In this document: piece after piece, positions 6,304-14,610 of the stretch
How positions within the stretch are numbered: the first letter of the stretch is position 1
How the letters are laid out: each line of letters starts with the position of its first letter
Translations under genes and position numbers: made by a program
The notes under the pieces: generated by a model
Databases searched by the model: none
Told to the model about the DNA's origin: nothing
Seen by the model: only the letters and a program-made list of their open reading frames with translations
Assembly: GCA_020632655.1 (NCBI GenBank)
Contig: JACKFD010000018.1
Coordinates: forward strand, 38,091 to 102,090
Source of the DNA: Spirochaetaceae bacterium
Lineage (GTDB): Bacteria; Myxococcota_A; UBA9160; UBA4427
Length of the DNA stretch: 64,000 nucleotides
Direction: 5' to 3'

Positions 6304-9042
6304 ATGGAACGCATCGAAGCCGCGCTGAGCGAAGGTCTCGTCCGATGGGGCGCGCTCGTCCAGCGGAATGCGAAGCCCCTGCTCATCGGCGTCGCCGTCG
6401 CCACGCTCCTGCTCGGCGCGTACGCAGCGACGCATCTCGGCATCAACTCCGACAACGTGACGCTCGTCTCGGATCGTCTCGAGGCCCGCCGCAACTACCT
6501 CGAGTTCACGCGCAGCTTCCCGAACATCGAGAACGTGATGCTCGTGGTCGTCGAGGGCGAGACGCCGGAGCTCGCCCGGGCCGCGACCGAGACCCTCGAA
6601 CGCGCGCTCGCCGAGCGACCCGACCTCTTCGACGAGGTCTACATCCCGGGCTCGGGCGAGTTCTTCCAGAAGCACGGCCTGCTCTACCGCGACCTCGACG
6701 ACCTCGACGAGTTCGCGCTGCAGATCGCGAACGTGCAGCCGATCCTGACCGCCCTCGAGCGGCAGCCGACCGTCGCGAACCTCGCCAGCCTGATCCAGAT
6801 GGGCCTCGAGCAGCGCGAGCAGGCGGACGAGACCCTGGCCGATCTCGCGCTCCTGCTCGACCGCGTCGGCGAAGCGACCGTCGAAGCCTACGAGGAGTTC
6901 CCCCTCGCGATCTCCTGGGAAGAGATCCTGCTGCGCGGCTCGTCGGTCGAGAGCGTCAAGCGCTGGGTGATCGTCGTCGATCCCGTGCTCGACTTCGGCA
7001 GCCTCTTCGCCGCCGCGAAGCCGATGGCGGAGATCCGTCGGATCGCGGGCGAGCACGGACTCGACGAGGACCACGGCATCCGCGTCCGCCTGACGGGCAA
7101 CCCCGTCCTGAACTACGAGGAGATGAAGGGCCTGCTCTGGGACATCGGCATCGGCGGCGTCATCACGTTCTTCTTCGTGGTCGCCGTCCTCGCCCGGGCC
7201 TTCCGCTCGCTCAAGCTCGTGGTCGCTTCGGTCGTGACGCTGCTCGTCGGCCTCGTCTGGACCGGTGCCTTCGCCGCCGCGACCGTCGGCTCGCTCAACC
7301 TGATCAGTCTCTCCTTCGCGATCCTCTTCATCGGCCTCGGCGTCGACTTCACGATCCACCTCGGCATGGCCTACGTCGACGGCCTGCGCGGCGCGGCGCG
7401 GCATCTCGGTCTCGCAGAGCAGTCCGACGCGCCCGAGGACGAGACACACCGGGCCGCGCTCGACCACGCGAACGCCCTCGCTCTCGAGCACGCCATGCGG
7501 CACGTCGGCAGCTCCCTCGTCCTCTGCACGATCACGACGGCGATCGGCTTCTTCGTCTTCATCCCGACCGACAACATCGGCGTCGCCGAGCTCGGCCTCG
7601 TGGCCGGCAGCGGCATGATCGTGAACCTGATCCTGACCTCCGTGCTCTACCCCGCTCTGCTCTCGACGGTCTGTCGCCTCCACCCGATCCGCGACGTCAC
7701 GCGCGACATGGGCTTCCGCAACACCCGCTTCGGCCGGATCTCCGAGCAGCACCCCGTCTTCGTGACGGGGGTGGCCGCGACCCTGCTCGTCTTCGGCGCC
7801 TGGAAGGCCTTCGACGTCGAGATCGACGCGAACGTCGTGCGCATGCGCGACCCGGGCACGGAGAGCGTCCAGGTCTTCAACGAGATGCTCGAGGAAGCGG
7901 GGGAGCGCTCACCCTGGCCGATGGACACGATCGCTACGGACCTCGCCGAGGCGGAGCGGATCGCCGAGGCGGTCGAGGCGCTGCCCGTCGTCGACGTCGC
8001 TCTCACGCTCGCGGACTACGTACCCAAGGACCAGGACGAGAAGCTGATGATCCTCGAGGACGTCGGCCTCGTCCTCGACGCGCCGCGCGGCACGCCGACC
8101 CATCCGGCTGCGCCCTCGACGGGGGAGCAGGTCGCAGCACTCCGCTCGCTGCGCGACTTCCTCGCCGATCCCGAGCTCGACGTCGATCCCAGCGTGCTGG
8201 GCGGCAGCATGCGGGCCCTGCGCGAGCGGCTCGACGAGTTCCTCGCGCGGATCGATGCGGGCGACGACGTCCCGGGCGCCCTCGCGCGGCTCGAGCAGGT
8301 GCTGCTCGGCGGCCTGACGGGGCAGCTCGAGCGGCTGCGCGCGTCGACCCTGGTCGAACCGGTCAGCCTCGACGATCTCCCCGCCCAGCTGCGCGATCGG
8401 ATGCTGACGGCGGACGGTCGCGCGCGCGTGACGATCTACCCCGCCGAGCGGATGACCGAGGAGGCAGCCTTCACGCGCTTCGCCCGGGAGGTGCAGAGCG
8501 TCGTGCCGGGTGCGACGGGCCTGCCCATGAACATGATCGCCTTCGCCGAGGCGACGCGGGACTCGTTCTACGAGGCGATCGTCGCGGCGGCGGTCCTGAT
8601 CACGCTCTTCCTCGCCGTGCTGTGGCGACGCCCGATGCCCGTCCTGCTGGTGCTCGCGCCGCTCCTCTTGAGCAACGTCCTGACGGTCGGCTTGATGGCG
8701 ACCTTCGGGATCGCCTTCAACTTCGCGAACGTCGTCGTGATCCCACTGCTGCTCGGCATTGGCGTCGACTCCGGCATCCACCTCGTGCATCGCGCCGAGC
8801 AGCTCGCCCGGGGAAGCGGCGACGGCGAGCTGCTCGGCAGCACGACCGCCCGCGCCGTCTTCTACAGCGCCCTCACGACGACCGTCAGCTTCGGCACCCT
8901 CGCCCTCTCGGGCCATCGCGGCGTCGCCTCGCTCGGCGTCGTGCTCACGATCGGGATGGTGCTGACCGTGCTGAGCAACCTCGTCGTGCTGCCGGCGTTG
9001 CTGGCCTTCGGGCGACGGGGCGGTCGCGGCATGGCGAGCTGA
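6304..9042 (+). CDS. MMPL/RND superfamily lipid transporter, HpnN-like
   Basis: The protein has about 912 residues from the ATG at 6304 (an earlier in-frame start at 6247 is possible but adds no conserved sequence). It shows two halves, each with a large periplasmic loop and a membrane bundle. The first bundle contains GSLNLISLSFAILFIGLGVDFTIHLGMAY and the second NVVVIPLLLGIGVDSGIHLVHRAEQ, the GxxxDY/F-like signature of MMPL proteins. It closely resembles HpnN, which exports hopanoids to the outer membrane, although no hopanoid synthesis genes are in the window. It closes the plus-strand envelope cluster after a 156-bp gap. I infer export of a polyprenoid or glycolipid made by that cluster. 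The stop lies in the first copy of a 35-bp tandem repeat. Confidence 0.85.
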   Translation: MERIEAALSEGLVRWGALVQRNAKPLLIGVAVATLLLGAYAATHLGINSDNVTLVSDRLEARRNYLEFTRSFPNIENVMLVVVEGETPELARAATETLERALAERPDLFDEVYIPGSGEFFQKHGLLYRDLDDLDEFALQIANVQPILTALERQPTVANLASLIQMGLEQREQADETLADLALLLDRVGEATVEAYEEFPLAISWEEILLRGSSVESVKRWVIVVDPVLDFGSLFAAAKPMAEIRRIAGEHGLDEDHGIRVRLTGNPVLNYEEMKGLLWDIGIGGVITFFFVVAVLARAFRSLKLVVASVVTLLVGLVWTGAFAAATVGSLNLISLSFAILFIGLGVDFTIHLGMAYVDGLRGAARHLGLAEQSDAPEDETHRAALDHANALALEHAMRHVGSSLVLCTITTAIGFFVFIPTDNIGVAELGLVAGSGMIVNLILTSVLYPALLSTVCRLHPIRDVTRDMGFRNTRFGRISEQHPVFVTGVAATLLVFGAWKAFDVEIDANVVRMRDPGTESVQVFNEMLEEAGERSPWPMDTIATDLAEAERIAEAVEALPVVDVALTLADYVPKDQDEKLMILEDVGLVLDAPRGTPTHPAAPSTGEQVAALRSLRDFLADPELDVDPSVLGGSMRALRERLDEFLARIDAGDDVPGALARLEQVLLGGLTGQLERLRASTLVEPVSLDDLPAQLRDRMLTADGRARVTIYPAERMTEEAAFTRFAREVQSVVPGATGLPMNMIAFAEATRDSFYEAIVAAAVLITLFLAVLWRRPMPVLLVLAPLLLSNVLTVGLMATFGIAFNFANVVVIPLLLGIGVDSGIHLVHRAEQLARGSGDGELLGSTTARAVFYSALTTTVSFGTLALSGHRGVASLGVVLTIGMVLTVLSNLVVLPALLAFGRRGGRGMAS

Positions 9043-9175
9043 GACCGGGGTACGCCCGCCGCCGAACGGCGAGCTGAGGTCGGGGTACGCCCGCCGCCGA
9101 ACGGCGAGCTGAGGTCGGGGTACGCCCGCCGCCGAACGGCGAGCTGAGGTCGGGGTACGCCCGCCGCGGAACGGC
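9036..9175. repeat. Four-copy 35-bp tandem repeat at the 3' end of the RND gene
   Basis: Copies start at 9036, 9071, 9106 and 9141 and each reads GAGCTGAGGTCGGGGTACGC followed by CCGCCGCCGAACGGC, with one to three differences. The first copy includes the stop codon of the RND gene; the array ends 20 bp before the stop of the convergent rqcH-like gene. The unit is not a multiple of three and has no unique spacers, so it is a minisatellite rather than a CRISPR. Each unit can fold through GCCGCCG/CGGC segments and could act in transcript ending. Confidence 0.95.
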
Positions 9176-9195
9176 GCCGCGCGGGCTCGACGTCG

Positions 9196-10698
9196 TCAAT
9201 CGTCGATCCGCGCGGCGAGCAGTCGTTCGAGCCGCGCCGCCTCGCGACGCAGATGGATCGACTTGCCTCCAGTCACGTAGACGAGACCCTTCTTCGCACC
9301 CTTCGGCTTCTTCACGTTCTTGATCGGTACGACGTGCACGTCCGCCCGCCCCGCGTTCTTCTGCTTCGAGAAGTGAACAGCGAGCTCGCAGGCATCGAGC
9401 ACCGACTCGGCCGGCGGATCGTCCCGGCCTTCGGTCCGCAGGATGACGTGACTGCCGGGAGCACCGTCGAGATGGAAGAAGAGGTCCTTCCCCCGTGCGA
9501 GCTTCGTCGACAGCACGTCGTTCGCTTCGTCGCTGCGGCCGACCCAGATCTCGAGACCATCGAGGCTGCGGTAGCGGCGCGGGTGGAGCTTGCGCGGCAG
9601 GTTGCGAAAGGCGGCCGGCAGGGCGTGCTTCTCGACGGCAGCCCGCGCCGACCCGCCGCTCGCCTCGGCTCGCCCACCCGGCCTCGCGAGCAGGCGCCGC
9701 ACGTCGTCCCGCTCGAGAAGCGACTCGACGCCGTCCGTTCCTTCGAGCTCGGTCGCCAGCCGATCGAGGCTCTCGACCACCTCCCGTGCGGCCTCGAGCT
9801 GACCGCCTGCCTTCGCGAGACGACGCAGCAGCTTCTGGTAGCGCTTGAAGATCGCCTCGAGGTTCGCCTTCGGCGAGCGGCGTGGGTCGAGGGGGATCTC
9901 GACCGCCGCCCCGGTCTCGAAGTCTTCGACCGTGACCGACTCGGCGCCCGGGGCGATGCGAGCGAGATTCGCCTTCAGGAGCTCGCCGTGCCGTTGCAGG
10001 GTGTTGGCCTCCTCGGCCTCCGCGAGCTCGGCTTCGATCCGCTCGAGGCGACGCAGGGCGGCCTTGCGCTCGCGTCGGATCGCCTGCTCGAGCAGTCGCC
10101 GATCGTCGCCCTCTTCCCGGCGCTCCGTCGTCTCGGCATAACGTTCCGAGATCGCTTCGAGCAGCGCGAGTCCTTCGAGCGCGGGAAATCGATCGTCGCC
10201 CCGCCTCGGTGCCGCGGTCCCTGGATCGACCCAGGGAGCACCCGGGGCGAGCTCACCGCGCGTCTCCGCGAGCGGACGCAGCGCCAGCACGAGACGGTCC
10301 TCGGCGTCGAGCAGATAGAGATTGCTGCGCCGCCCGAAGATCGAGAGCAGCAGGACGAACTCGCCTTCCTCGGCCGAGAAGCGCAGGGCGAGCTGCCGAT
10401 CGTCGCCCCGGAGCGTGGCGCCCTCGAGTCGGGCACGCGAGAGGTGCGCGCGCAGGTAGGCGCTGAAGGCGGGGAGCTGGTCCGGCGCCTTCGGCATGCG
10501 GTCGAGGACGCCGACATGAGCGAGCTCCGGGCGCGCGTCGAGGTCGACGACGCATTTCGTGCGCTCGTCCTCGGCCCGGCGGTAGATCTGGAAGGCGAGC
10601 CGGCCCTTGTCAGGCTCGACCCATCGTTCCACCCGCCCGCCCACGAGCGTGGTCCCGATCGCCGTGGCAACCCGCTCGAGCTCGACCAGACTCAGCAT
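9196..10698 (-). CDS. rqcH: Ribosome quality control NFACT protein RqcH
   Basis: The 500-residue protein begins MLSLVELERV at 10698, just after mutM (13-bp gap). The N-terminal NFACT-N domain (to about residue 220) contains LLLSIFGRRSNLYLLD. The middle is a long charged coiled coil (RRERKAALRRLERIEAELAEAEEAN). The C-terminal NFACT-R domain has the conserved GLEIWVGRSDEANDVLSTK, DLFFHLDGAPGSHVILR and GLVYVTGGKSI. Bacterial RqcH binds obstructed 50S subunits with peptidyl-tRNA and recruits tRNA-Ala to add alanine tails that mark the nascent chain for degradation. The family was formerly annotated as fibronectin-binding protein. Pairing with mutM suggests expression with a housekeeping repair gene. 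Confidence 0.88.
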   Translation of the reverse strand: MLSLVELERVATAIGTTLVGGRVERWVEPDKGRLAFQIYRRAEDERTKCVVDLDARPELAHVGVLDRMPKAPDQLPAFSAYLRAHLSRARLEGATLRGDDRQLALRFSAEEGEFVLLLSIFGRRSNLYLLDAEDRLVLALRPLAETRGELAPGAPWVDPGTAAPRRGDDRFPALEGLALLEAISERYAETTERREEGDDRRLLEQAIRRERKAALRRLERIEAELAEAEEANTLQRHGELLKANLARIAPGAESVTVEDFETGAAVEIPLDPRRSPKANLEAIFKRYQKLLRRLAKAGGQLEAAREVVESLDRLATELEGTDGVESLLERDDVRRLLARPGGRAEASGGSARAAVEKHALPAAFRNLPRKLHPRRYRSLDGLEIWVGRSDEANDVLSTKLARGKDLFFHLDGAPGSHVILRTEGRDDPPAESVLDACELAVHFSKQKNAGRADVHVVPIKNVKKPKGAKKGLVYVTGGKSIHLRREAARLERLLAARIDD

Positions 10699-10711
10699 TC
10701 GATGTCCATCG

Positions 10712-11587
10712 TCATCGCTGGCACCGCGCGCAGTAGTGGGTCGAGCGCTGGGCCACGATCCGGCGCCGGATCGGATCGCCACAGACGAGACAGGGCTCCC
10801 CTTTCCGACCGTAGACCCGGCGCTCGTCCTGGTAGCCACCGTCGGCGCCGTCCGGCGCCACGTAGTCGCTGATGCTCGAGCCGCCGGTCTCGATCGAGCG
10901 TTCGAGCACGCGATGCAGACCCGCACAGATCGCATCGCACTCGCGCCGCGTGACGCGCCCGGCCGCGCGACCGGGCCGTACCCCGGCCAGGAAGAGCGCC
11001 TCGTCGGCGTAGATGTTGCCGACCCCCGCCGCGACGGACTGATCGAGGAGCATCGCCTTGATCGCCACCCGCCGACCGCGACACGCACGAAAGAGCGCCT
11101 GGCCATCGAGCTCGAGGGCGTCGGTCCCCAGCCGGTCCAGCCGGGCGTTGTCTTCGCCCGCGGCGATCCATTGGACCTTGCCGAACTTGCGCACGTCCCG
11201 GAAGAAGACGCGCGGCCCGCGACCCTCGAGGGTGAGTCGCAGATGCGTGTGCTCGTCGGGCTCGAAGCGATGCTGGGCCTCGGGGGGCAGCGAGGCGCGG
11301 GCGGTCGCGGAGAGCAGCCGCACGCTCGTCGCCTCGCTCGAGAAGAGCTGGCCGGTCATGCCGAGATGGAGCAGCAGCCGATCCCCACCGCCCAGATCCG
11401 CGACCAGATATTTGCCCGCGCGATCGAGCGCCTCGACGCGACGCCCGACGAGCGAACGGCGCAGCTGCTCGGGCGGCGTCAGGAAGAAGTAGCTCGGACG
11501 CGTGGTCTCGACGGACTCGATGCGGCGGCCGACGAGCAGCGGTGCGATGCGGCGGCGCGTGGTCTCGACCTCCGGCAGCTCGGGCAT
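10712..11587 (-). CDS. mutM: Formamidopyrimidine-DNA glycosylase MutM (Fpg)
   Basis: The 291-residue enzyme starts MPELPEVET, so the mature protein has the catalytic Pro1 and Glu2. Other family marks are the lysine in RAGKYLVADL, LHLGMTGQLF, the DVRKFG loop, the helix-two-turn-helix AVAAGVGNIYADEALFLAGV, and a C-terminal zinc finger C-x2-C-x16-C-x2-C (CLVCG to CARCQR). It removes 8-oxoguanine and Fapy lesions and cleaves the strand by beta/delta elimination. The start was chosen because anything upstream would destroy the N-terminal proline. It is divergent from recX with only 43 bp between starts, and is followed by rqcH. Confidence 0.97.
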   Translation of the reverse strand: MPELPEVETTRRRIAPLLVGRRIESVETTRPSYFFLTPPEQLRRSLVGRRVEALDRAGKYLVADLGGGDRLLLHLGMTGQLFSSEATSVRLLSATARASLPPEAQHRFEPDEHTHLRLTLEGRGPRVFFRDVRKFGKVQWIAAGEDNARLDRLGTDALELDGQALFRACRGRRVAIKAMLLDQSVAAGVGNIYADEALFLAGVRPGRAAGRVTRRECDAICAGLHRVLERSIETGGSSISDYVAPDGADGGYQDERRVYGRKGEPCLVCGDPIRRRIVAQRSTHYCARCQR

Positions 11588-11630
11588 CGCGACGAATCCT
11601 CCAGGCGCCCGATTTGGTAGCGTGGGGTGC

Positions 11631-12254
11631 ATGGAATCGCATCGGCCGCCCCCCCGAGCGCGGCGCCCTCTCGCCACCGCGACGACGCGCGAGGACGCGC
11701 CTTCCGCGAGCGCCCGAGCCCGGCGGACCCCACTCGACGAGGGCTGGCTCGAGCAGGAGGGCATGCGGCACGCGGCGCGCTGGGAGACCTCGCGACGCGA
11801 TCTCGCGGCGAAGCTCGAGCAGAAGCTCCTGCGCAGGTGCGAGCGGAGCGGCGAGGATCCCGAGGACTGGCGCGCCCGGATCCCCGACGTCGTCGCACGA
11901 CTCGCCGAGCAGGGCTACGTCGACGACCGACGACTCGGGCGACTGCTCGTCGCGCGACTCCGGCGCGAGGGACGCTCGACGCAGCGCATCCTCGCCCAGC
12001 TCGAACGACGCGGGGTACCGGACGAGATCGCCCGGGAGCTGGTCGAGGACCTCGAGCCGGCAGCCGCGCGGGAGCGTGAGATCGACGCGGCCTTCCGACT
12101 CGCGCGCCGGCGCCGGATCGGTCCCTACACCCCCGATCCCGACCGGCGCGAAGCGGATCGGGAGCGCCATCTGGCGATCCTGGGACGGCAGGGCTTCTCG
12201 CTCGAGACGGCGCTCTGCGTCGTCGACGCCGAGTCGCCGGGGAGCCTCGAGTGA
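11631..12254 (+). CDS. recX: Regulatory protein RecX
   Basis: The 207-residue protein has the RecX helical repeats: RRDLAAKLEQKLLRR, VVARLAEQGYVDDRRLGRLL, RREGRSTQRILAQLERRGV and a last helix pair ending EADRERHLAILGRQGFS. RecX binds RecA filaments and dampens recombinase activity. The N-terminal 40 residues are basic and proline-rich and probably disordered. recA is not in the window. The stop overlaps the start of pqqB by 4 bases (ATGA), so a DNA-repair regulator is translationally coupled to PQQ genes, an unusual pairing. Confidence 0.85.
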   Translation: MESHRPPPRARRPLATATTREDAPSASARARRTPLDEGWLEQEGMRHAARWETSRRDLAAKLEQKLLRRCERSGEDPEDWRARIPDVVARLAEQGYVDDRRLGRLLVARLRREGRSTQRILAQLERRGVPDEIARELVEDLEPAAAREREIDAAFRLARRRRIGPYTPDPDRREADRERHLAILGRQGFSLETALCVVDAESPGSLE

Positions 12255-13147
12255 TGCGGGTCCTGGTCCTGGGGTCCGGCATCGCCTCGGGTCTGCCCGG
12301 CTGGAACGACGGCTCGGCGGCGGCGCTGCGTGCGCGAACGGGGGATCCGGATCTACCGCGACGGCGCGCGAGCGCACTGGCCGTGTCGGCGGACGGCGTC
12401 CGCTACAGCCTCGTCGAAGCACCCTTCGACCTGACGGCGATGCTGACGCGGTCCCCACGCTTCGCGCCGGCGGCAGGGACCCGCGCCGTACCGCTCGACA
12501 CCCTCGTGCTGACGACGGGCGACCTCGACGCCTGCGCCGGCGCACTCGCGCTGCGTGGTTCGCTCTCGGTCCGGATCGCATCCTCGATCGGCGTGCGCAC
12601 GGCGCTGCTCGACCACGACGCCTCCTTCCGAGCCCTCGAGCCCATCTGGACCGGCTTTCCCTGGGATCGCCCCTTCCCCCTCGATCGGGAGGAGCGGCTC
12701 GAGGGACGCCTCTTCCCCCTCCCCGGCCCCCCACCCGACCACCTGCGAGAGGTCGCACCGACCTCCGGCCGCGCCCGCTGCGGTCTTCGGATCACCGACC
12801 AGGACACGGGCGCTCGACTGGTCTGGGCGCCCCGCATCGCGCGACTCGACTCGGCGACGCTGGCCGAGCTGGGCAGCGCGGATCTGCGTCTCGTCGATGG
12901 GACCTGTTATGCGGACGCGGAGGCCGTGCAGATCCGACCGGGCGTACGGCGTGCCACGGAGCTCGGGCACGTCCCGATCGATGGAAGGGAGGGCTCCCTC
13001 GCCTGGCTCGCGGGCTTGCAGGGACGCTCGCTCTACGTTCACCTCTCTGCGACCAACCCCGCCTGTGATGCGACCAGCGCGGAGCGAGCACGCATCGAGC
13101 AGGCCGGAATCGGGGTCGCCTCGGACGATCTGGAGATCGAAACGTGA
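12251..13147 (+). CDS. pqqB: PqqB-like protein (PQQ biosynthesis), lacking some metal ligands
   Basis: The 298-residue metallo-beta-lactamase-fold protein matches PqqB along its length: VLVLGSG-GLPGWND at the N-terminus, ALAVSADGVRYSLVEAPFD, LDTLVLTTGDLDACAGALALR, VDGTCYADAE, ELGHVPIDGREGSLAWLAGL and YVHLSATNPACD near the end. Known PqqB proteins act as hydroxylases on the crosslinked Glu-Tyr intermediate. Two differences stand out. The usual WNCNC-type zinc knuckle is WNDGS (residues 18-22), and the expected Asp-His of the active site is Asp-Ala (93-94). The late His in YVHLS is kept. It overlaps recX and pqqDE by 4 bases each. It may be an altered or inactive PqqB, or use other ligands. Confidence 0.8.
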   Translation: MMRVLVLGSGIASGLPGWNDGSAAALRARTGDPDLPRRRASALAVSADGVRYSLVEAPFDLTAMLTRSPRFAPAAGTRAVPLDTLVLTTGDLDACAGALALRGSLSVRIASSIGVRTALLDHDASFRALEPIWTGFPWDRPFPLDREERLEGRLFPLPGPPPDHLREVAPTSGRARCGLRITDQDTGARLVWAPRIARLDSATLAELGSADLRLVDGTCYADAEAVQIRPGVRRATELGHVPIDGREGSLAWLAGLQGRSLYVHLSATNPACDATSAERARIEQAGIGVASDDLEIET

Positions 13148-14610
13148 GCGCGTACCAACCCGTCCTGTCGCGTCATGCCTCGCTCAAGAGCCGCCCCGAA
13201 GGCGACGTGCTCGTGCTGCCGGAGCGCGCCGTCCGTCTCGGGGGAAGTGGCGGCGAGATCCTGCGACTGTGCGGAGGAGGTCGGAGCGTCAAGGACATCG
13301 TCGACGCGCTCGAGGCCCGCTACTCCGGAACCCCGCGTCTGGAGTTGTCGGACGAAGTCCGACGCTTCCTCGCGGAGATGCAGTCACTCGGGGGTGTCGA
13401 GTCGGCGGACGTGCGTTCGGGCGGGGAGGATCCGTCCGGCGTCGAAGCCGGGCCGCGCGACGCGGCCGTCGTGCCGCCGACGCCGACGCGACGGCTCCCG
13501 ACCGCGACGGCGGACGAGGGGCCCCTCGAGACGAGCTCGGCGACGCGTGCGGTCCCGGCTCCGCTCAACCTGATCGCCGAGCTGACGTACCGCTGTCCGC
13601 TCCAATGCGCCTACTGCTCGAATCCGCTCGACTTCCGATCACGCCGCGAGGCACTCGGCGCGGAGGACTGGGGACGCGTCTTCGAGCAGGCGTCGCGACT
13701 CGGCGTCGTCCACCTCGGACTTACGGGAGGCGAGCCGAGCACGCGCGCCGATCTCGAAGAGATCGTCGATCGCGCGTTCGCGGCCGACCTCTATCCGCAT
13801 CTCGTGACGGCCGGACTCCCCCTGACACCCGAGCGACTCGAGGCGCTCGCCCGCCGCGGTCTACGCAGCGTCCAGGTCTCGTTCCAGGACGCCACCCCGG
13901 CCGCCTCGGATGCGATGGCCGGCACGGAGAGCTTCGAGCGCAAGCGTGCGATCGGCAAGCACACGGTCGCGCTCGGGCTCTCCCTAACTCTCAATTGTGT
14001 GCTGCATCGGCAGAACCTCGCGTCCGTGCCTGCGCTGATCGAGCTGGCACTCGAGCTCGGCGCGGATCGGCTCGAGCTGGCCAATACGCAGTACCACGGC
14101 TGGGCCTACCTGAATCGCGGCGCGCTCATGCCGACGCGCGACCAGCTCGACCGGGCGAGCGAGGCGGTCCGAGGGGCCGAGGAACGCGCGAAGGCCGCGG
14201 GGCTGACGATGCTCTTCGTGCGGCCGGACTACTTCACGGATCGACCGAAGCCCTGCATGGGGGGATGGGGGCGGCTCGCGATGGTCGTGGATCCGACGGG
14301 CTGCGTGCTGCCGTGTCACGACGCCGTGACGATCCCGGGGCTCGAGTTCTGGAACGTGCGCGAGCACTCCGTCGCCAAGTGCTGGCACGAGGCGCCGGGC
14401 ATGAGCGCCTACCGGGGCTTCGAGTGGATGCGTGATCCGTGTCGGGCCTGCCCGGAGCGCGAGCGCGATTTCGGTGGCTGTCGATGTCAGGCGTTTCGCA
14501 TCGCCGGGGATGCGGCCGCGACGGATCCGGCCTGCGCGCTCTCAGCGCATCACGGCCGGATCGTCGCTGCGCGCGAGCCAGACCTGGAGCGCCTCGTCCC
14601 CAGAAGATGA
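13144..14610 (+). CDS. pqqE: PqqD-PqqE fusion: RiPP recognition domain plus radical SAM/SPASM peptide crosslinker
   Basis: In this 488-residue protein, residues 1-90 form a PqqD-like peptide-binding domain (VLVLPERAVRLGGSGGEILRL, SVKDIVDALEARY, DEVRRFLAEM). Residues 91-138 are a low-complexity linker. Residues 139-488 are PqqE: radical SAM motif CPLQCAYC (Cys151, 155, 158), SNPLDF, GLTGGEPSTRADLEE, LNCVLHRQN, QYHGWAYLNR, then the SPASM region starting CMGGWGRL and finishing with Cys-rich DPCRACPERERDFGGCRCQAF. PqqE forms the Glu-Tyr C-C bond in the precursor PqqA with PqqD as chaperone. Fusion in the order D-E removes the need for a separate PqqD. No pqqA or pqqC is visible nearby. The 3' end overlaps the convergent protease gene by 61 bp. 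Confidence 0.93.
   Translation: MSAYQPVLSRHASLKSRPEGDVLVLPERAVRLGGSGGEILRLCGGGRSVKDIVDALEARYSGTPRLELSDEVRRFLAEMQSLGGVESADVRSGGEDPSGVEAGPRDAAVVPPTPTRRLPTATADEGPLETSSATRAVPAPLNLIAELTYRCPLQCAYCSNPLDFRSRREALGAEDWGRVFEQASRLGVVHLGLTGGEPSTRADLEEIVDRAFAADLYPHLVTAGLPLTPERLEALARRGLRSVQVSFQDATPAASDAMAGTESFERKRAIGKHTVALGLSLTLNCVLHRQNLASVPALIELALELGADRLELANTQYHGWAYLNRGALMPTRDQLDRASEAVRGAEERAKAAGLTMLFVRPDYFTDRPKPCMGGWGRLAMVVDPTGCVLPCHDAVTIPGLEFWNVREHSVAKCWHEAPGMSAYRGFEWMRDPCRACPERERDFGGCRCQAFRIAGDAAATDPACALSAHHGRIVAAREPDLERLVPRR

Noticed and set aside
5044..7752. Very long minus-strand open frame (about 900 codons) opposite the envelope cluster
   Set aside because: It is antisense to well-supported plus-strand genes, is full of Asp/Glu/Arg/Ala low complexity and has no domain; high GC removes stop codons from shadow frames.
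9036..9175. Possible CRISPR array
   Set aside because: Units are directly adjacent with no unique spacers and no cas genes nearby; it is a tandem repeat.
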